Below, in pieces: positions 23,539 to 31,571 of a stretch of DNA of 64,000 nt. How positions within the stretch are numbered: position 1 is the stretch's first letter; every line of letters starts with the position of its first letter. The stretch is from NCBI RefSeq assembly GCF_002887815.1, contig NZ_PDHO01000013.1, forward strand, positions 84,205-148,204, in the 5' to 3' direction. The stretch comes from Mycobacterium sp. ENV421 (GTDB lineage: Bacteria > Actinomycetota > Actinomycetes > Mycobacteriales > Mycobacteriaceae). The notes under the pieces are model-generated. The model saw only the letters and a program-made list of their open reading frames with translations, ran no database searches and was not told where the DNA came from. The translations under genes were made by a program, and so were the position numbers.

Positions 23539-24420
23539 GTGAGCACGAACGAGCCCGTCACCGACAGCGGTGGCGGGCTCGTTCGTCTGCGGCTCGACAT
23601 CGCCTACGACGGAACCGATTTCACGGGTTGGGCGGCGCAGGAAGGCCACCGCACGGTTGCGGGTGTTCTCGAGGACGCTCTCTCGACGGTCTTCCGGGAG
23701 CCGGTCCGGGTCTTCGGGGCCGGCCGCACCGACACCGGAGTACACGCCACCGGCCAGGTGGCCCATCTCGACGTCCCGGCCGACGCCCTGGCTCACGCGT
23801 ATCCGCGCCACGCCCGGCCCGGCGAGCCGGAGTTCCTGCCGCTGGTCCGCCGGCTGGCCCGCTTCCTGCCTCAGGATGTTCGGGCACGTGACATCACCCG
23901 CGCCCCAGCCGGATTCGATGCCCGCTTCTCGGCGCTGCGTCGGCACTACGAATACCGGCTGTCGCTGGCGCCCTACGGTGTCGAACCGCAGTCCGCGCGG
24001 TACGTGACACCGTGGCCGAAGCCGTTGGACGTCGACGCCATGAATTCGGCGTCCCGGCATCTGGTGGGGTTGCACGATTTCGCCGCTTTCTGTCGCCACC
24101 GGCCCGGTGCGACGACCATCCGCGACCTGCAGCGCCTGGACTGGGTACGCGACGGCGATGCCGTGACGGCCCACGTCACCGCTGACGCGTTCTGCTGGTC
24201 GATGGTGCGATCACTGGTCGGTGCACTCCTCGCGGTCGGGCAGGGGCGGCGCGAACCATCCTGGTGCGCAACGCTGTTGACAGCGGACGCGCGTTCCAGC
24301 GACTTCGCCGCGGCGCCGGCTCGGGGCCTGACGCTGGCCGGGGTGGACTACCCGCCGGATGACGAGCTCGCCGCGCGCATCATGATCACCCGCGACCTGC
24401 GGACGCTGGACAAGCCCTAG
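23539..24420 (+). CDS. truA: tRNA pseudouridine(38-40) synthase TruA
   Basis: Isomerises uridines 38-40 in the tRNA anticodon arm. The GTG start gives 293 residues; family motifs are RLRLDIAYDGTDFTGWAAQ, catalytic Asp65 in GAGRTDTGVHATGQVAHLD, and SALRRHYEYRL. The start is not certain: a terminator-like hairpin covers codons 3-16, and no better in-frame start exists before VRLRLD, the usual homologue boundary. It lies four bases after rplQ. Its TAG overlaps the convergent cutinase stop by two bases (shared CTAG). Confidence 0.93.
   Translation: MSTNEPVTDSGGGLVRLRLDIAYDGTDFTGWAAQEGHRTVAGVLEDALSTVFREPVRVFGAGRTDTGVHATGQVAHLDVPADALAHAYPRHARPGEPEFLPLVRRLARFLPQDVRARDITRAPAGFDARFSALRRHYEYRLSLAPYGVEPQSARYVTPWPKPLDVDAMNSASRHLVGLHDFAAFCRHRPGATTIRDLQRLDWVRDGDAVTAHVTADAFCWSMVRSLVGALLAVGQGRREPSWCATLLTADARSSDFAAAPARGLTLAGVDYPPDDELAARIMITRDLRTLDKP
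23545..23586 (+). terminator. Strong hairpin at the rplQ-truA boundary, inside truA
   Basis: Left arm 23545-23562 and right arm 23569-23586 pair over 18 positions (13 pairs, one G-U, four pairs) with a six-base loop GACAGC. It looks like the terminator of the rpsM-rplQ transcript but sits within truA codons 3-16. No T-run follows, which is common in mycobacteria. Confidence 0.65.
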
Positions 24421-25100
24421 AGTTTGCCCGCCACGAAATCGGCGGCCTGGTCGATCATTCCGGCCTTCTGGTAGGCGGCGGCGAGGTGGTCGGGCCAGTT
24501 GGCTTCCCAGGTGTCCGGGTCGGCGGGATTGCAGATCGGATCGGCGCCGTGGCACAGCTCGATGGTCCGGTCCCGATACTCGGGGCTGAAATTTGTGATG
24601 GGACCCAACCATTGGGTGCCGTTGCCGAACAAGGCGACTGCCGCGATGTGGCTTCCGGCGTCCGGGGGCAGAAGAGTCTTGAAGCCCAGAATGGGGATCG
24701 GAACTGCCAGCACCATGTCGGTGGCCGCCGCGCCCAGCGAGTACCCGCCAAGGACCAGCCGCGTATTCGGGCAATTGTTGATGTTGTAGATGATGCGCTG
24801 GCTGATGTCGTTGGCGCCGACGTCGACCTGGTTGTCGGCCGGGTACTTCACCGCGTACAGGCCGACGTTGCGGTGGACGCGCGAGCGTAGTGCGCTGACG
24901 AACTGGTTGCCGATGATTCCCGCGCCGGGGGATTCGAGGCGGCCCCGCGCGAAGATCACCTCCACGTCGGGGCAGCCCGCAGCGGAAGCCTGCGGCGCCG
25001 CCACCACGCCACCCCCGGGCAGTGGAGTCGGGCCGAGCACCATCGCCGCGGCCGCGATGACCACCGTCACCGCACGGGTCACTGTGCCCCGAATGCGCAC
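24417..25100 (-). CDS. Cutinase-family secreted serine esterase, copy 1
   Basis: Cutinase-like (Culp) hydrolase of 227 residues with a signal peptide (about 1-40, ending in an SAAG region). The nucleophile motif is GGYSLGAAATD, the Asp motif ADPICNPAD, and the His lies in WPDHLAAAY. The otherwise common FARGT motif reads FARGRLESPG. GTG at 25100 lies three bases after copy 2. Likely substrates are lipid esters; exact specificity unknown. Confidence 0.88.
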   Translation of the reverse strand: MRIRGTVTRAVTVVIAAAAMVLGPTPLPGGGVVAAPQASAAGCPDVEVIFARGRLESPGAGIIGNQFVSALRSRVHRNVGLYAVKYPADNQVDVGANDISQRIIYNINNCPNTRLVLGGYSLGAAATDMVLAVPIPILGFKTLLPPDAGSHIAAVALFGNGTQWLGPITNFSPEYRDRTIELCHGADPICNPADPDTWEANWPDHLAAAYQKAGMIDQAADFVAGKL

Positions 25101-25103
25101 GGG

Positions 25104-25757
25104 TCAGAGCCTGTCTGCGGTGAATTGGGCGGCCTGGTCAACCAGACCCGAGCCGATGTAGGCGTCCTGCAGGTGCGAGTTCCAGTTGTCGGCGAGGGTG
25201 CTCGGATCGATGCCGTTGCAGATCGGGTCGTCCACGTTGCACTGATCGATGGTCTTGGGGCCGTAGACCGGACTGTTGGCCGCCGACACCGGCCCGAAGA
25301 TGCTGCGGGTGCCATTGCCGAACAACACCACCGCCGCGACGTGATCGGCGACGGAGGCGGGCAGCGGTGAGTTGAAGCCGAATTGCGCCGTGTTCGAACC
25401 GACTACGACGTCGACCACCGCGGCACCCAGCGAGTAGCCGCCCGGCACCTGGCGGGTGTTGGGGCAGTTGGTCGCCATGTACTGCATGTGCCGGCTCAGA
25501 TCGTTCGCGCCCGGCACGATGTCCCAGTCGGCGATGTAATTGACCCCGTACACCCCGACGCTCTTCGGGGTTTTACCGCGCAGCGAATCGACGAACGCCT
25601 GGCCGATGCGGCCGATGCCCGGCGGCTCGAAGCGTCCGCGCGCGAACATCACCTCCGCGTCGGGGCAGTCCGCGGCGGACGCCACCGCCGTCGGCAACAG
25701 TGATGCGGCGACGGACATCACCGCCGCCGCCGCGCTCAGAACCGTTTTCGCGCGCAT
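25104..25757 (-). CDS. Cutinase-family secreted serine esterase, copy 2
   Basis: The 217-residue protein starts MRAKTVLSAAAAVMSVAASL with a signal peptide ending near AVASAADCPDAEV. Motifs are FARGRFEPPGIG, GGYSLGAAVVD, DDPICNGID, and a catalytic His in WNSHLQDAY. Like copy 1 it has Arg in place of Thr after FARG and Leu instead of Gln in GYSQG, so these two form a subgroup. ATG at 25757 was chosen over the longer frame, which runs into copy 3. Confidence 0.88.
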   Translation of the reverse strand: MRAKTVLSAAAAVMSVAASLLPTAVASAADCPDAEVMFARGRFEPPGIGRIGQAFVDSLRGKTPKSVGVYGVNYIADWDIVPGANDLSRHMQYMATNCPNTRQVPGGYSLGAAVVDVVVGSNTAQFGFNSPLPASVADHVAAVVLFGNGTRSIFGPVSAANSPVYGPKTIDQCNVDDPICNGIDPSTLADNWNSHLQDAYIGSGLVDQAAQFTADRL

Positions 25758-25812
25758 GCCAGCAATGGTAGACGAGCCTGGGAGAATGCTGGCAGCAAAT
25801 AAATTTGCGCGG

Positions 25813-26484
25813 CTACAACAGCCCGGCGAGGAAGCCGGCGGCCTGCGCCGGCGCCGGACCCTGCTCGTAATCGGTGTGTGCGAACGGATTGCGTCCCCGC
25901 GAGCAGATCGGGTCGCCGTCGTTGCACAAGTCGACGCCCTTACCGGCGAACGGCCCACCGGCCGAGGTGATGGGGATGCTGAATTTGGTGGACGGATTGC
26001 CGAAGACCGCCAGCCCGGCGACGCGGTTGGCCAGGTTGCCCGGCAGCGGTGGCGCCGAGCCGATGTCACCGACCTTGTTGCCCAGCGGCGGAATGCCGAC
26101 CAACATGTCCACCACCGCGGCGCCCTGCGAGTAGCCGCCCAGGACGAATTTGGTCGCCGGGCAGGCCGCGGCCATGGTGGCGATGTGGTTGGTCGCGTCC
26201 GTGGCGCCGTCAGCGGCCCCCAGGAAGTCGTAGGTCGCCGGGTAGTTCACCGCATAGGCGCCAACCGAACGTCCACCGAGTTGGCCCTGCAGATTGTCGA
26301 CGAGGGCTTGTCCGACGCGGCCGATGCCGGCCGGCTCGCTGGTCCCGCGGGCGAAGACCACTTCGACGTCCGGGCACGGCTCGGCCTGGGCTGCCGGGGC
26401 GACGACGATCGGCGGCAGGATCGCCAGCGCCGCGATCGAGGCAACACCGAGTTTGCGGCGTGGTGTCAGGGTCGGCCTGGCCAT
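25813..26484 (-). CDS. Cutinase-family secreted serine esterase, copy 3
   Basis: The 223-residue protein has a Sec signal peptide (about 1-34, AAQAEPCPDVEV after cleavage). Canonical motifs are FARGTSEPAGIG, GGYSQGAAVVD (Ser nucleophile) and DGDPICSRGRNPFAHTDYE with Asp and His. It resembles the Cut3/Cut4-type proteins located here in M. tuberculosis (Rv3451-Rv3452, recalled). It lies 55 bases upstream of copy 2 on the same strand. Confidence 0.9.
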   Translation of the reverse strand: MARPTLTPRRKLGVASIAALAILPPIVVAPAAQAEPCPDVEVVFARGTSEPAGIGRVGQALVDNLQGQLGGRSVGAYAVNYPATYDFLGAADGATDATNHIATMAAACPATKFVLGGYSQGAAVVDMLVGIPPLGNKVGDIGSAPPLPGNLANRVAGLAVFGNPSTKFSIPITSAGGPFAGKGVDLCNDGDPICSRGRNPFAHTDYEQGPAPAQAAGFLAGLL

Positions 26485-26561
26485 GCTGATGAGAACCCCT
26501 TCGTCGCGAGCATTCGGCTAATAGTCACACACCCGGCTGGGAGGCCCAAACCGTTTGTGAT

Positions 26562-27218
26562 CTAGAGCAGACCGGCGACGAACGAGGCGGCCTGAGCCGC
26601 CGACCCGTCGCTGTTGTAGATGCGGTGGGCCTGGACGTCGTCGCCACTGCTGCAAATCGGGTCACCGGCGTTGCACAGGTCGATGGCCCGGCCGCCGTAG
26701 ACGGCGCTGCTGGTCAGGGGCAGGCCGACTCGTGTGGTGGGGTTGCCGAAGACGGCCAGCGCGGCGACGTGTTCCGGCACGTTCGGCGGCAACGGGTTGT
26801 TGAAGCCGACCGCCGGGAAGGGGACCGAGGTGATGATGTCGATGATCGCCGCGCCCTGCGAATACCCGCCGAGCACCAACCGTGTATTCGGGCAGTCGTT
26901 GACCACACCCTGGATGAACGCACTCGCGTCGTTGGCGCCGTCGGCGGCCGCCAGGAAGTCGTAACTGGCGGGATAGTTCACGGCGTAGACGCCCATCGAG
27001 CGGTTGCCGATCTTGGGTCGCAGCGCGTTGACGAATGCCTGCCCGACCCGGCCGATGCCCGGCGGCTCGTCGGTGCCGCGGGCGAACACCACCTGCACGT
27101 CATTGCACGCGGCCGCCGCTGTCGGCACGGTGGCCGGGCTGACCAGCGCGAACATCGCGGTGAGGACGGCAGCGGCGGCGGCCAGGAGGAAACGCTTCGG
27201 CGCAGCGGTTGATGTCAC
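26562..27218 (-). CDS. Cutinase-family secreted serine esterase, copy 4
   Basis: The 218-residue protein is exported by a signal peptide ending near PTAAAACNDVQVV. Motifs are FARGTDEPPGIG, GGYSQGAAIID and AGDPICSSGDDVQAHRIYN with catalytic Asp and His. GTG at 27218 is the start. It is the first of four tandem copies, 77 bases before copy 3. A palindromic cluster lies right at its 5' end. Four copies suggest expansion by duplication; the roles may differ. Confidence 0.9.
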   Translation of the reverse strand: MTSTAAPKRFLLAAAAAVLTAMFALVSPATVPTAAAACNDVQVVFARGTDEPPGIGRVGQAFVNALRPKIGNRSMGVYAVNYPASYDFLAAADGANDASAFIQGVVNDCPNTRLVLGGYSQGAAIIDIITSVPFPAVGFNNPLPPNVPEHVAALAVFGNPTTRVGLPLTSSAVYGGRAIDLCNAGDPICSSGDDVQAHRIYNSDGSAAQAASFVAGLL

Positions 27219-27236
27219 ATCTGGATGTTACAGATG
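27217..27236. promoter_or_regulatory. Overlapping inverted repeats at the cutinase copy 4 start
   Basis: ACATC-TG-GATGT (27217-27228) overlaps CATCTG-7-CAGATG (27218-27236). Both touch the GTG start region of copy 4, so a regulator or an RNA fold could block initiation. Seen directly; function unproven. Confidence 0.3.
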
Positions 27237-27280
27237 AGAGCGGAGTTTCATTCCCGACGTTTGCTTGCGCGCCGCGGAAA

Positions 27281-28276
27281 TCAGCTCCGCGCGGCGACTT
27301 CCTCGATCGGTCCCGCATCGGGCCACGTCGCTGCGGTGACAGCGGCGCTGCGGTCGCCCTGGCGGGCCAGAGCCAGGCCCAGCAGCACCACCACACCGCC
27401 GACGGCCTGCACTGCGGTCACGGCCTCACCCAGCAACACCCACGCCGACAGCACGGCGAACAGCACCTCGCCGAGGCCGACCAGAGAGGCGAAACTCGGG
27501 CGCAACCGCGCAACTCCACTGATGCCCAGCGTGTAGGCGATCGCGGTGGCCACCACGGCCAGCATCACCACCGGAACCCACCAGGGCACCGTCAGTCCGG
27601 CGACGACCGCGTGGTTCGCGGTGAAGATCAGCGGCATCACGCCGGTCAGGCCGAGCAGCACCACAGCGATCGTGCCGACCACAAGCCCGCCGGCGGCCAG
27701 GGTGATCGAGTTCAATCCGCTGCCGTCGGCGCTGACCTCATCGGACATCATGAAGTAGCAGGCTGCGCAGATCGCCGCACCCAAACCCCACAGAACGCCG
27801 GCCGTGTTGATGTGTGAACCTTCGAAGACGTTGAGTACCAACATGATTCCGGCCACGGCGAGTGCCACTCCGGCCAGCGTCATGGCGCGGGGGCGGCGCC
27901 GGGTGGTTCCCCAGATCCAGCCGACGACGAGGATGGGCGCGGTGTATTCGAGCAGCAGCGCCACGCCGACCGACAGATGGGAGACGGCGTTGTAGTAGCA
28001 GAGTTGGGCCCCGGCGATCGGGACGAGCCCGTAGGCCACCACGACGCGGGCGTGTGCGCGGGCCTCGCGGACCCAGCCGGGCTTGACGATGGTGGCGAAG
28101 ATCGCCATCACCAGCGCACCGCCGGCGAGCCGGGCGGTGACCGCGGCGGTCGGCGACCAGCCGGCGCCCATCAGCGATTTGGCGAAGGGGCCGGACATGC
28201 CGAACGTGAATGCCGATCCGATGGCGAACATCAGCCCAAGCCGGAAGTGGTCGTGGGTACGGACCAGCGTCGACAT
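27281..28276 (-). CDS. EamA/DMT-family transporter
   Basis: Integral membrane exporter of 331 residues with ten predicted helices in two EamA repeats: the first contains AIGSAFTFGMSGPFAKSLM and the second LGAAICAACYFMMSDEVSAD. Blocks such as YYNAVSHLSVGVALLLEYTAP and ASLVGLGEVLFAVLSAWVLL are typical of drug/metabolite transporters of the RhtA/YdcZ-like type. ATG at 28276 gives this length. It is divergent from the CGNR regulator, 64 bases apart, so the two are probably co-regulated. Substrate unknown. Confidence 0.87.
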   Translation of the reverse strand: MSTLVRTHDHFRLGLMFAIGSAFTFGMSGPFAKSLMGAGWSPTAAVTARLAGGALVMAIFATIVKPGWVREARAHARVVVAYGLVPIAGAQLCYYNAVSHLSVGVALLLEYTAPILVVGWIWGTTRRRPRAMTLAGVALAVAGIMLVLNVFEGSHINTAGVLWGLGAAICAACYFMMSDEVSADGSGLNSITLAAGGLVVGTIAVVLLGLTGVMPLIFTANHAVVAGLTVPWWVPVVMLAVVATAIAYTLGISGVARLRPSFASLVGLGEVLFAVLSAWVLLGEAVTAVQAVGGVVVLLGLALARQGDRSAAVTAATWPDAGPIEEVAARS

Positions 28277-28313
28277 GAGGCACTCCCGGATGTAATGAGT
28301 AAAATAGATATTG

Positions 28314-28367
28314 GTCATGACACTACGTCCGGAGGAAGTCATGAGTCAAATGCTTTTCAGTCATGAC
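28314..28367. promoter_or_regulatory. Three GTCATGA(C/G) repeats in the DMT-CGNR divergent region
   Basis: GTCATGAC at 28314-28321, GTCATGAG at 28338-28345 and GTCATGAC at 28360-28367 recur every 22-24 bases. The eight-base core is a palindrome, and the first and third copies share TCATGACACT. The second covers the CGNR start codon. This fits an operator array for the CGNR protein or another regulator. Confidence 0.45.
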
Positions 28368-28916
28368 ACTGAGCTCACGTTGCGTGCTGCCTGTGCGCTG
28401 ATCAACAGCGACCGCGTCGACGGTGAGCAACTGGGCGACCAGCCCGCCCTCGACCACTATTTGGACAGCCACGGCTGGACCGGACGGCGCGATCGCGACG
28501 ACGCCGAGGTCTCGGCGGTCCACACGTTGCGGAACCGGCTGGGCCGGATCTGGGCGGCAGCCGCCGACGAGGAACGCGCGGTCGGTCAGATCAATGCGTT
28601 GCTGTCCGACACCCGCGCCTCCCCGTGGCTGACCCGTCACCCGGAGATGCCGGAGTGGCACCTGCACCTGGCGTCCATCCACGATCCGCTGGCCCAGCGG
28701 ATGGGTGCCGAGATGGCGATGTCGCTGGCCGACCTGGTGCGTGCCGGTGAACTGCGCAGGCTCAAGATCTGTGCGGCCCCGGACTGCGATGCGGTGTTGA
28801 TCGACCTGTCCCGCAACCGCTCCCGGATGTTCTGCGACACCGGCAACTGCGGCAATCGTCAGCACGTCGCCGCCTACCGGGAGCGTCGCTCGAAAGAGGG
28901 GGCTGTTGATGAGTGA
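28341..28916 (+). CDS. CGNR zinc-finger (ABATE-domain) regulator
   Basis: The 191-residue protein has an N-terminal ABATE-type stress domain (SHDTELTLRAACALINS... NRLGRIWAAAADE) and a C-terminal CGNR zinc finger: LKICAAPDCDAVLIDLSRN then RMFCDTGNCGNRQHVAAYR, with four Cys. Such proteins are thought to be transcription factors, often next to transporters. GGAGGA lies seven bases before ATG 28341, which decides the start over the frame opening at 28311. It is divergent from the DMT exporter, which it probably controls. Confidence 0.87.
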   Translation: MSQMLFSHDTELTLRAACALINSDRVDGEQLGDQPALDHYLDSHGWTGRRDRDDAEVSAVHTLRNRLGRIWAAAADEERAVGQINALLSDTRASPWLTRHPEMPEWHLHLASIHDPLAQRMGAEMAMSLADLVRAGELRRLKICAAPDCDAVLIDLSRNRSRMFCDTGNCGNRQHVAAYRERRSKEGAVDE

Positions 28917-28939
28917 CACCGCCGCCTAAGCGGGTGTTC

Positions 28940-28945
28940 TAGCGT
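28940..28945 (+). promoter_or_regulatory. Candidate leaderless -10 element of the ESX-4 operon
   Basis: TAGCGT at 28940-28945 ends seven bases before the eccB4 ATG, so the transcript probably begins at the start codon. A hairpin with an ACACC/GGTGT stem (28916-28937) separates it from the CGNR gene and could end that transcript. Confidence 0.42.
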
Positions 28946-28952
28946 CACGCAG

Positions 28953-30299
28953 ATGGCCGGCCCCCCACGTCGAGTTCAGCTGAGTGCACAGCGATTCCTC
29001 CTGCGCCGCTTGGAGTATGCGGTCCTGGCGCGGCAGATGCCGGCCTGGCACGACCCCCTTCGCGCCCGCAAGCTCTCGCTCCTGGTCGGCTGCGGAGTGG
29101 CGGGGGTTGCTCTGGTCCTCGACACGATCCTGGGGTCGACGGGCCGCGGTGTCATCCCCGGCGATGCGACGGTGGTGATGGTGCGAGAGTCCGGCGCCCT
29201 GTTCGTCAGGATCGACGACCGTCTCCGCCCGGTGGCGAACCTGACGTCGGCCCGCTTGATTCTGGGTACACCGGCCACACCGCGACTGGTCGACGACGCC
29301 GCACTCGGCGATACGGCTACCGGTCCGATCCTGGGGATCCCCGGCGCGCCTGCGTCGTTCGGGCGCGTAATGGCGCCCCGCGACGTGAGATGGGCGGTGT
29401 GCGACGACGTCGAGGGCAAGACCACCGCCGTCGTCGGCGACGACGCCATACCGCCCGACCTGGACCGGCGCACCGCCGTCCTCGCCACAGTGGCGCACGG
29501 TGACGGATCGGCCTACCTGCTGTACGACGGCACGCGCGCCATGCTCGATCCCGGCGACCCGGCCACCGCGCGCGCCTTGCGGATCAACGAGGCGGCGCTG
29601 CGCACGGTGTCCTCGACCGTGCTCAACACGATCCCCGAAGTACCGGCGATCAGTGCACCCCGGATCGCCGGAATGGGACAACCGTCCGGGGTGACCGGAA
29701 TCGCGGTCGGAACCGTCCTGCGCGTCGCGCGGACCGAATCACCCGAGTACTACGTCGCGCTGCCGGGTGGCCTTCAGCGCATCGGCCGGCTGGCCGCCGA
29801 ACTCATCCGGTTCAGCGACCCGGCCGCGCGGGCCCAGATCACCGAGGTGCCGCCGGAGCTGATCGCGCGCAGCCCGCTCGTCGACACCCTGCCGGTCGGT
29901 GGGTATCCCGATGAGCCGCCCGCACTGCTCGGTGCCGGCGACGACGTCTGTGCGACATGGATATCCGGACACAGTGGTGTCGCCGTCACAGCACACCCCG
30001 GCGATCGTCCCGGCACGGTCGACCTGGCCGGATCCGACGGGGACGGACCCGCCGTCGACAGGGTGCGGATGATCCCCGGCGCCAGCGTGGATGTCACCGG
30101 TGGGCCGGGAACAGGACGCTACCTCGTCACGAGCGCGGGAGTGCGCTTCCCCGTCGATGATTCGGCGACAGCCGCCCTCGGGCTCAGTGGCGTTCCTGCC
30201 ACTGCGCCATGGTCGATCGTCGGCGTGCTTCCCGCCGGTCCGCACTTGGGCCGGGACGCCGCCCTAGTCGGCCGGGACGTCCTCGGTGCGGCGCCGTAG
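28953..30299 (+). CDS. eccB4: ESX-4 secretion component EccB4
   Basis: Single-pass membrane protein of the type VII secretion core, 448 residues, with the large domain outside the membrane. The N-terminal cytoplasmic stretch RRVQLSAQRFLLRRLEYAVL is diagnostic, followed by one helix (about 42-60) and the repeat domain with RVMAPRDVRWAVCDD, GLQRIGRLAAELIR and GRYLVTSAGVRFPVDD. It ends tail-to-tail with mycP4, overlapping 36 bases. Gene order identifies ESX-4 (Rv3450c in M. tuberculosis). Confidence 0.95.
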   Translation: MAGPPRRVQLSAQRFLLRRLEYAVLARQMPAWHDPLRARKLSLLVGCGVAGVALVLDTILGSTGRGVIPGDATVVMVRESGALFVRIDDRLRPVANLTSARLILGTPATPRLVDDAALGDTATGPILGIPGAPASFGRVMAPRDVRWAVCDDVEGKTTAVVGDDAIPPDLDRRTAVLATVAHGDGSAYLLYDGTRAMLDPGDPATARALRINEAALRTVSSTVLNTIPEVPAISAPRIAGMGQPSGVTGIAVGTVLRVARTESPEYYVALPGGLQRIGRLAAELIRFSDPAARAQITEVPPELIARSPLVDTLPVGGYPDEPPALLGAGDDVCATWISGHSGVAVTAHPGDRPGTVDLAGSDGDGPAVDRVRMIPGASVDVTGGPGTGRYLVTSAGVRFPVDDSATAALGLSGVPATAPWSIVGVLPAGPHLGRDAALVGRDVLGAAP

Positions 30300-31571
30300 C
30301 CGCACCGACGCCGCCACCACGCCGGCCACACACAGCGCCGCCGCACTTCCCGCGACCGCGTAGCGGTGGCTGATCTCGGGCTGCGTCGGTGGTGGCGCCG
30401 AAAGCGTTGTCTGGTGCGCCAGCGGCTCGCTGGTGTGATCGCTGAGCGCAGCCAGAGGATCGATGACACCGTTGCCCACCGCGGCGTTCCACCCTTGCGC
30501 AGGATGATGCGCGGTGCCTTCGATGCGCGCCATCACCTGGCGGGCCGAGAGCCGCGGAAAGCGGGACCGAACCAGAGCCACCACGCCGGAGACCACTGGC
30601 GCGGCGTAGCTCGTGCCCGACATCGACGCCTGTCCCGCCGGCGTCGGTAGGGCGTTGATGACGCCGTCGCCGTCGGGATCCAGCGACACGACATTCTCGC
30701 CGGGGGCCGCGACGTCGACCCACGGGCCGTTGAGGCTGAATTCCGATGGCGCGCCGTCGGAGCCCACCGAGCCGACTGTCAGGACATAGTCGTCGTACCA
30801 CGCCGGGCTCGCGATCACACTGGGCTGTGCCGTGGTGTTCTGGCCGGGGCACTGGCCGTCGCCGCCGACATTTCCCGCAGCGACCACCACCACGGAATCC
30901 TTGACATCGACCGCGTACGACAGTGCCGCCCCCAGCGCACGGTCGTCCAGACTCGACTCGGCGCAGGCCACCGACGAGATGTTGATCACCGACGCACCCA
31001 TGTCCGCGGCCGTCCGCACCGCCATGGCCAGCGTGCTCACATCGCCGAAGCCGTGCTCACCGGGATCAGCCAATGGCCCGAAATTGTTGCTGGACTGCCG
31101 AATTCCTATCAGGGTGACCTCCGGGGCGATCCCGGAGAACCCCGTCCCATCAGTCTGATCTGGGGCAGCCGCGATGATGCCCGCGACGACGGTCCCATGT
31201 CCGTCGCAGTCCTGTCTGCCGTCGCCGGTCGACACGTAGTCGCCGCCTGCGACGACATCGGGCAACCGGCGATGCGCGGCGATCCCGGTGTCGATCACCG
31301 CGACGCGCTGACCTGCTCCCCGCGTGAGCCGCCACATCGCCGCCACGTCGACACCGGCGAACTGCGGCGCCGGTACGCCGGACTCGGCGGGAAGCGGCAC
31401 GGTGCAGGGCCGGCGTTGTTCGGTCGGCTGGGGTGGGGCAGCGGGAGCCGCCGTCGGCAGCAGTGAATTGTCGATTGGCGGCGGGATCACCGCGAACGCG
31501 AGTGGCGCACAGTGCATCACCGTGAGAAGCGCCGCCGTGACGGCGTATGCGATCCGCGCGGTGAGCCTCAC
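30264..31571 (-). CDS. mycP4: ESX-4 mycosin serine protease MycP4
   Basis: Subtilisin-like protease of type VII secretion, 435 residues. After an N-terminal signal segment (about 5-28) come catalytic D94 in RVAVIDTGIAAH, H125 in CDGHGTVVAG, oxyanion Asn in VVVAAGNVGG and Ser321 in MSGTSYAAPVVSG. A C-terminal membrane helix (YAVAGSAAALCVAGVVAASV) anchors it. GTG at 31571 overlaps the eccD4 stop as GTGA, so the pair is coupled. The triad is intact. M. tuberculosis homologue: Rv3449. Confidence 0.95.
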   Translation of the reverse strand: MRLTARIAYAVTAALLTVMHCAPLAFAVIPPPIDNSLLPTAAPAAPPQPTEQRRPCTVPLPAESGVPAPQFAGVDVAAMWRLTRGAGQRVAVIDTGIAAHRRLPDVVAGGDYVSTGDGRQDCDGHGTVVAGIIAAAPDQTDGTGFSGIAPEVTLIGIRQSSNNFGPLADPGEHGFGDVSTLAMAVRTAADMGASVINISSVACAESSLDDRALGAALSYAVDVKDSVVVVAAGNVGGDGQCPGQNTTAQPSVIASPAWYDDYVLTVGSVGSDGAPSEFSLNGPWVDVAAPGENVVSLDPDGDGVINALPTPAGQASMSGTSYAAPVVSGVVALVRSRFPRLSARQVMARIEGTAHHPAQGWNAAVGNGVIDPLAALSDHTSEPLAHQTTLSAPPPTQPEISHRYAVAGSAAALCVAGVVAASVRLRRRTEDVPAD

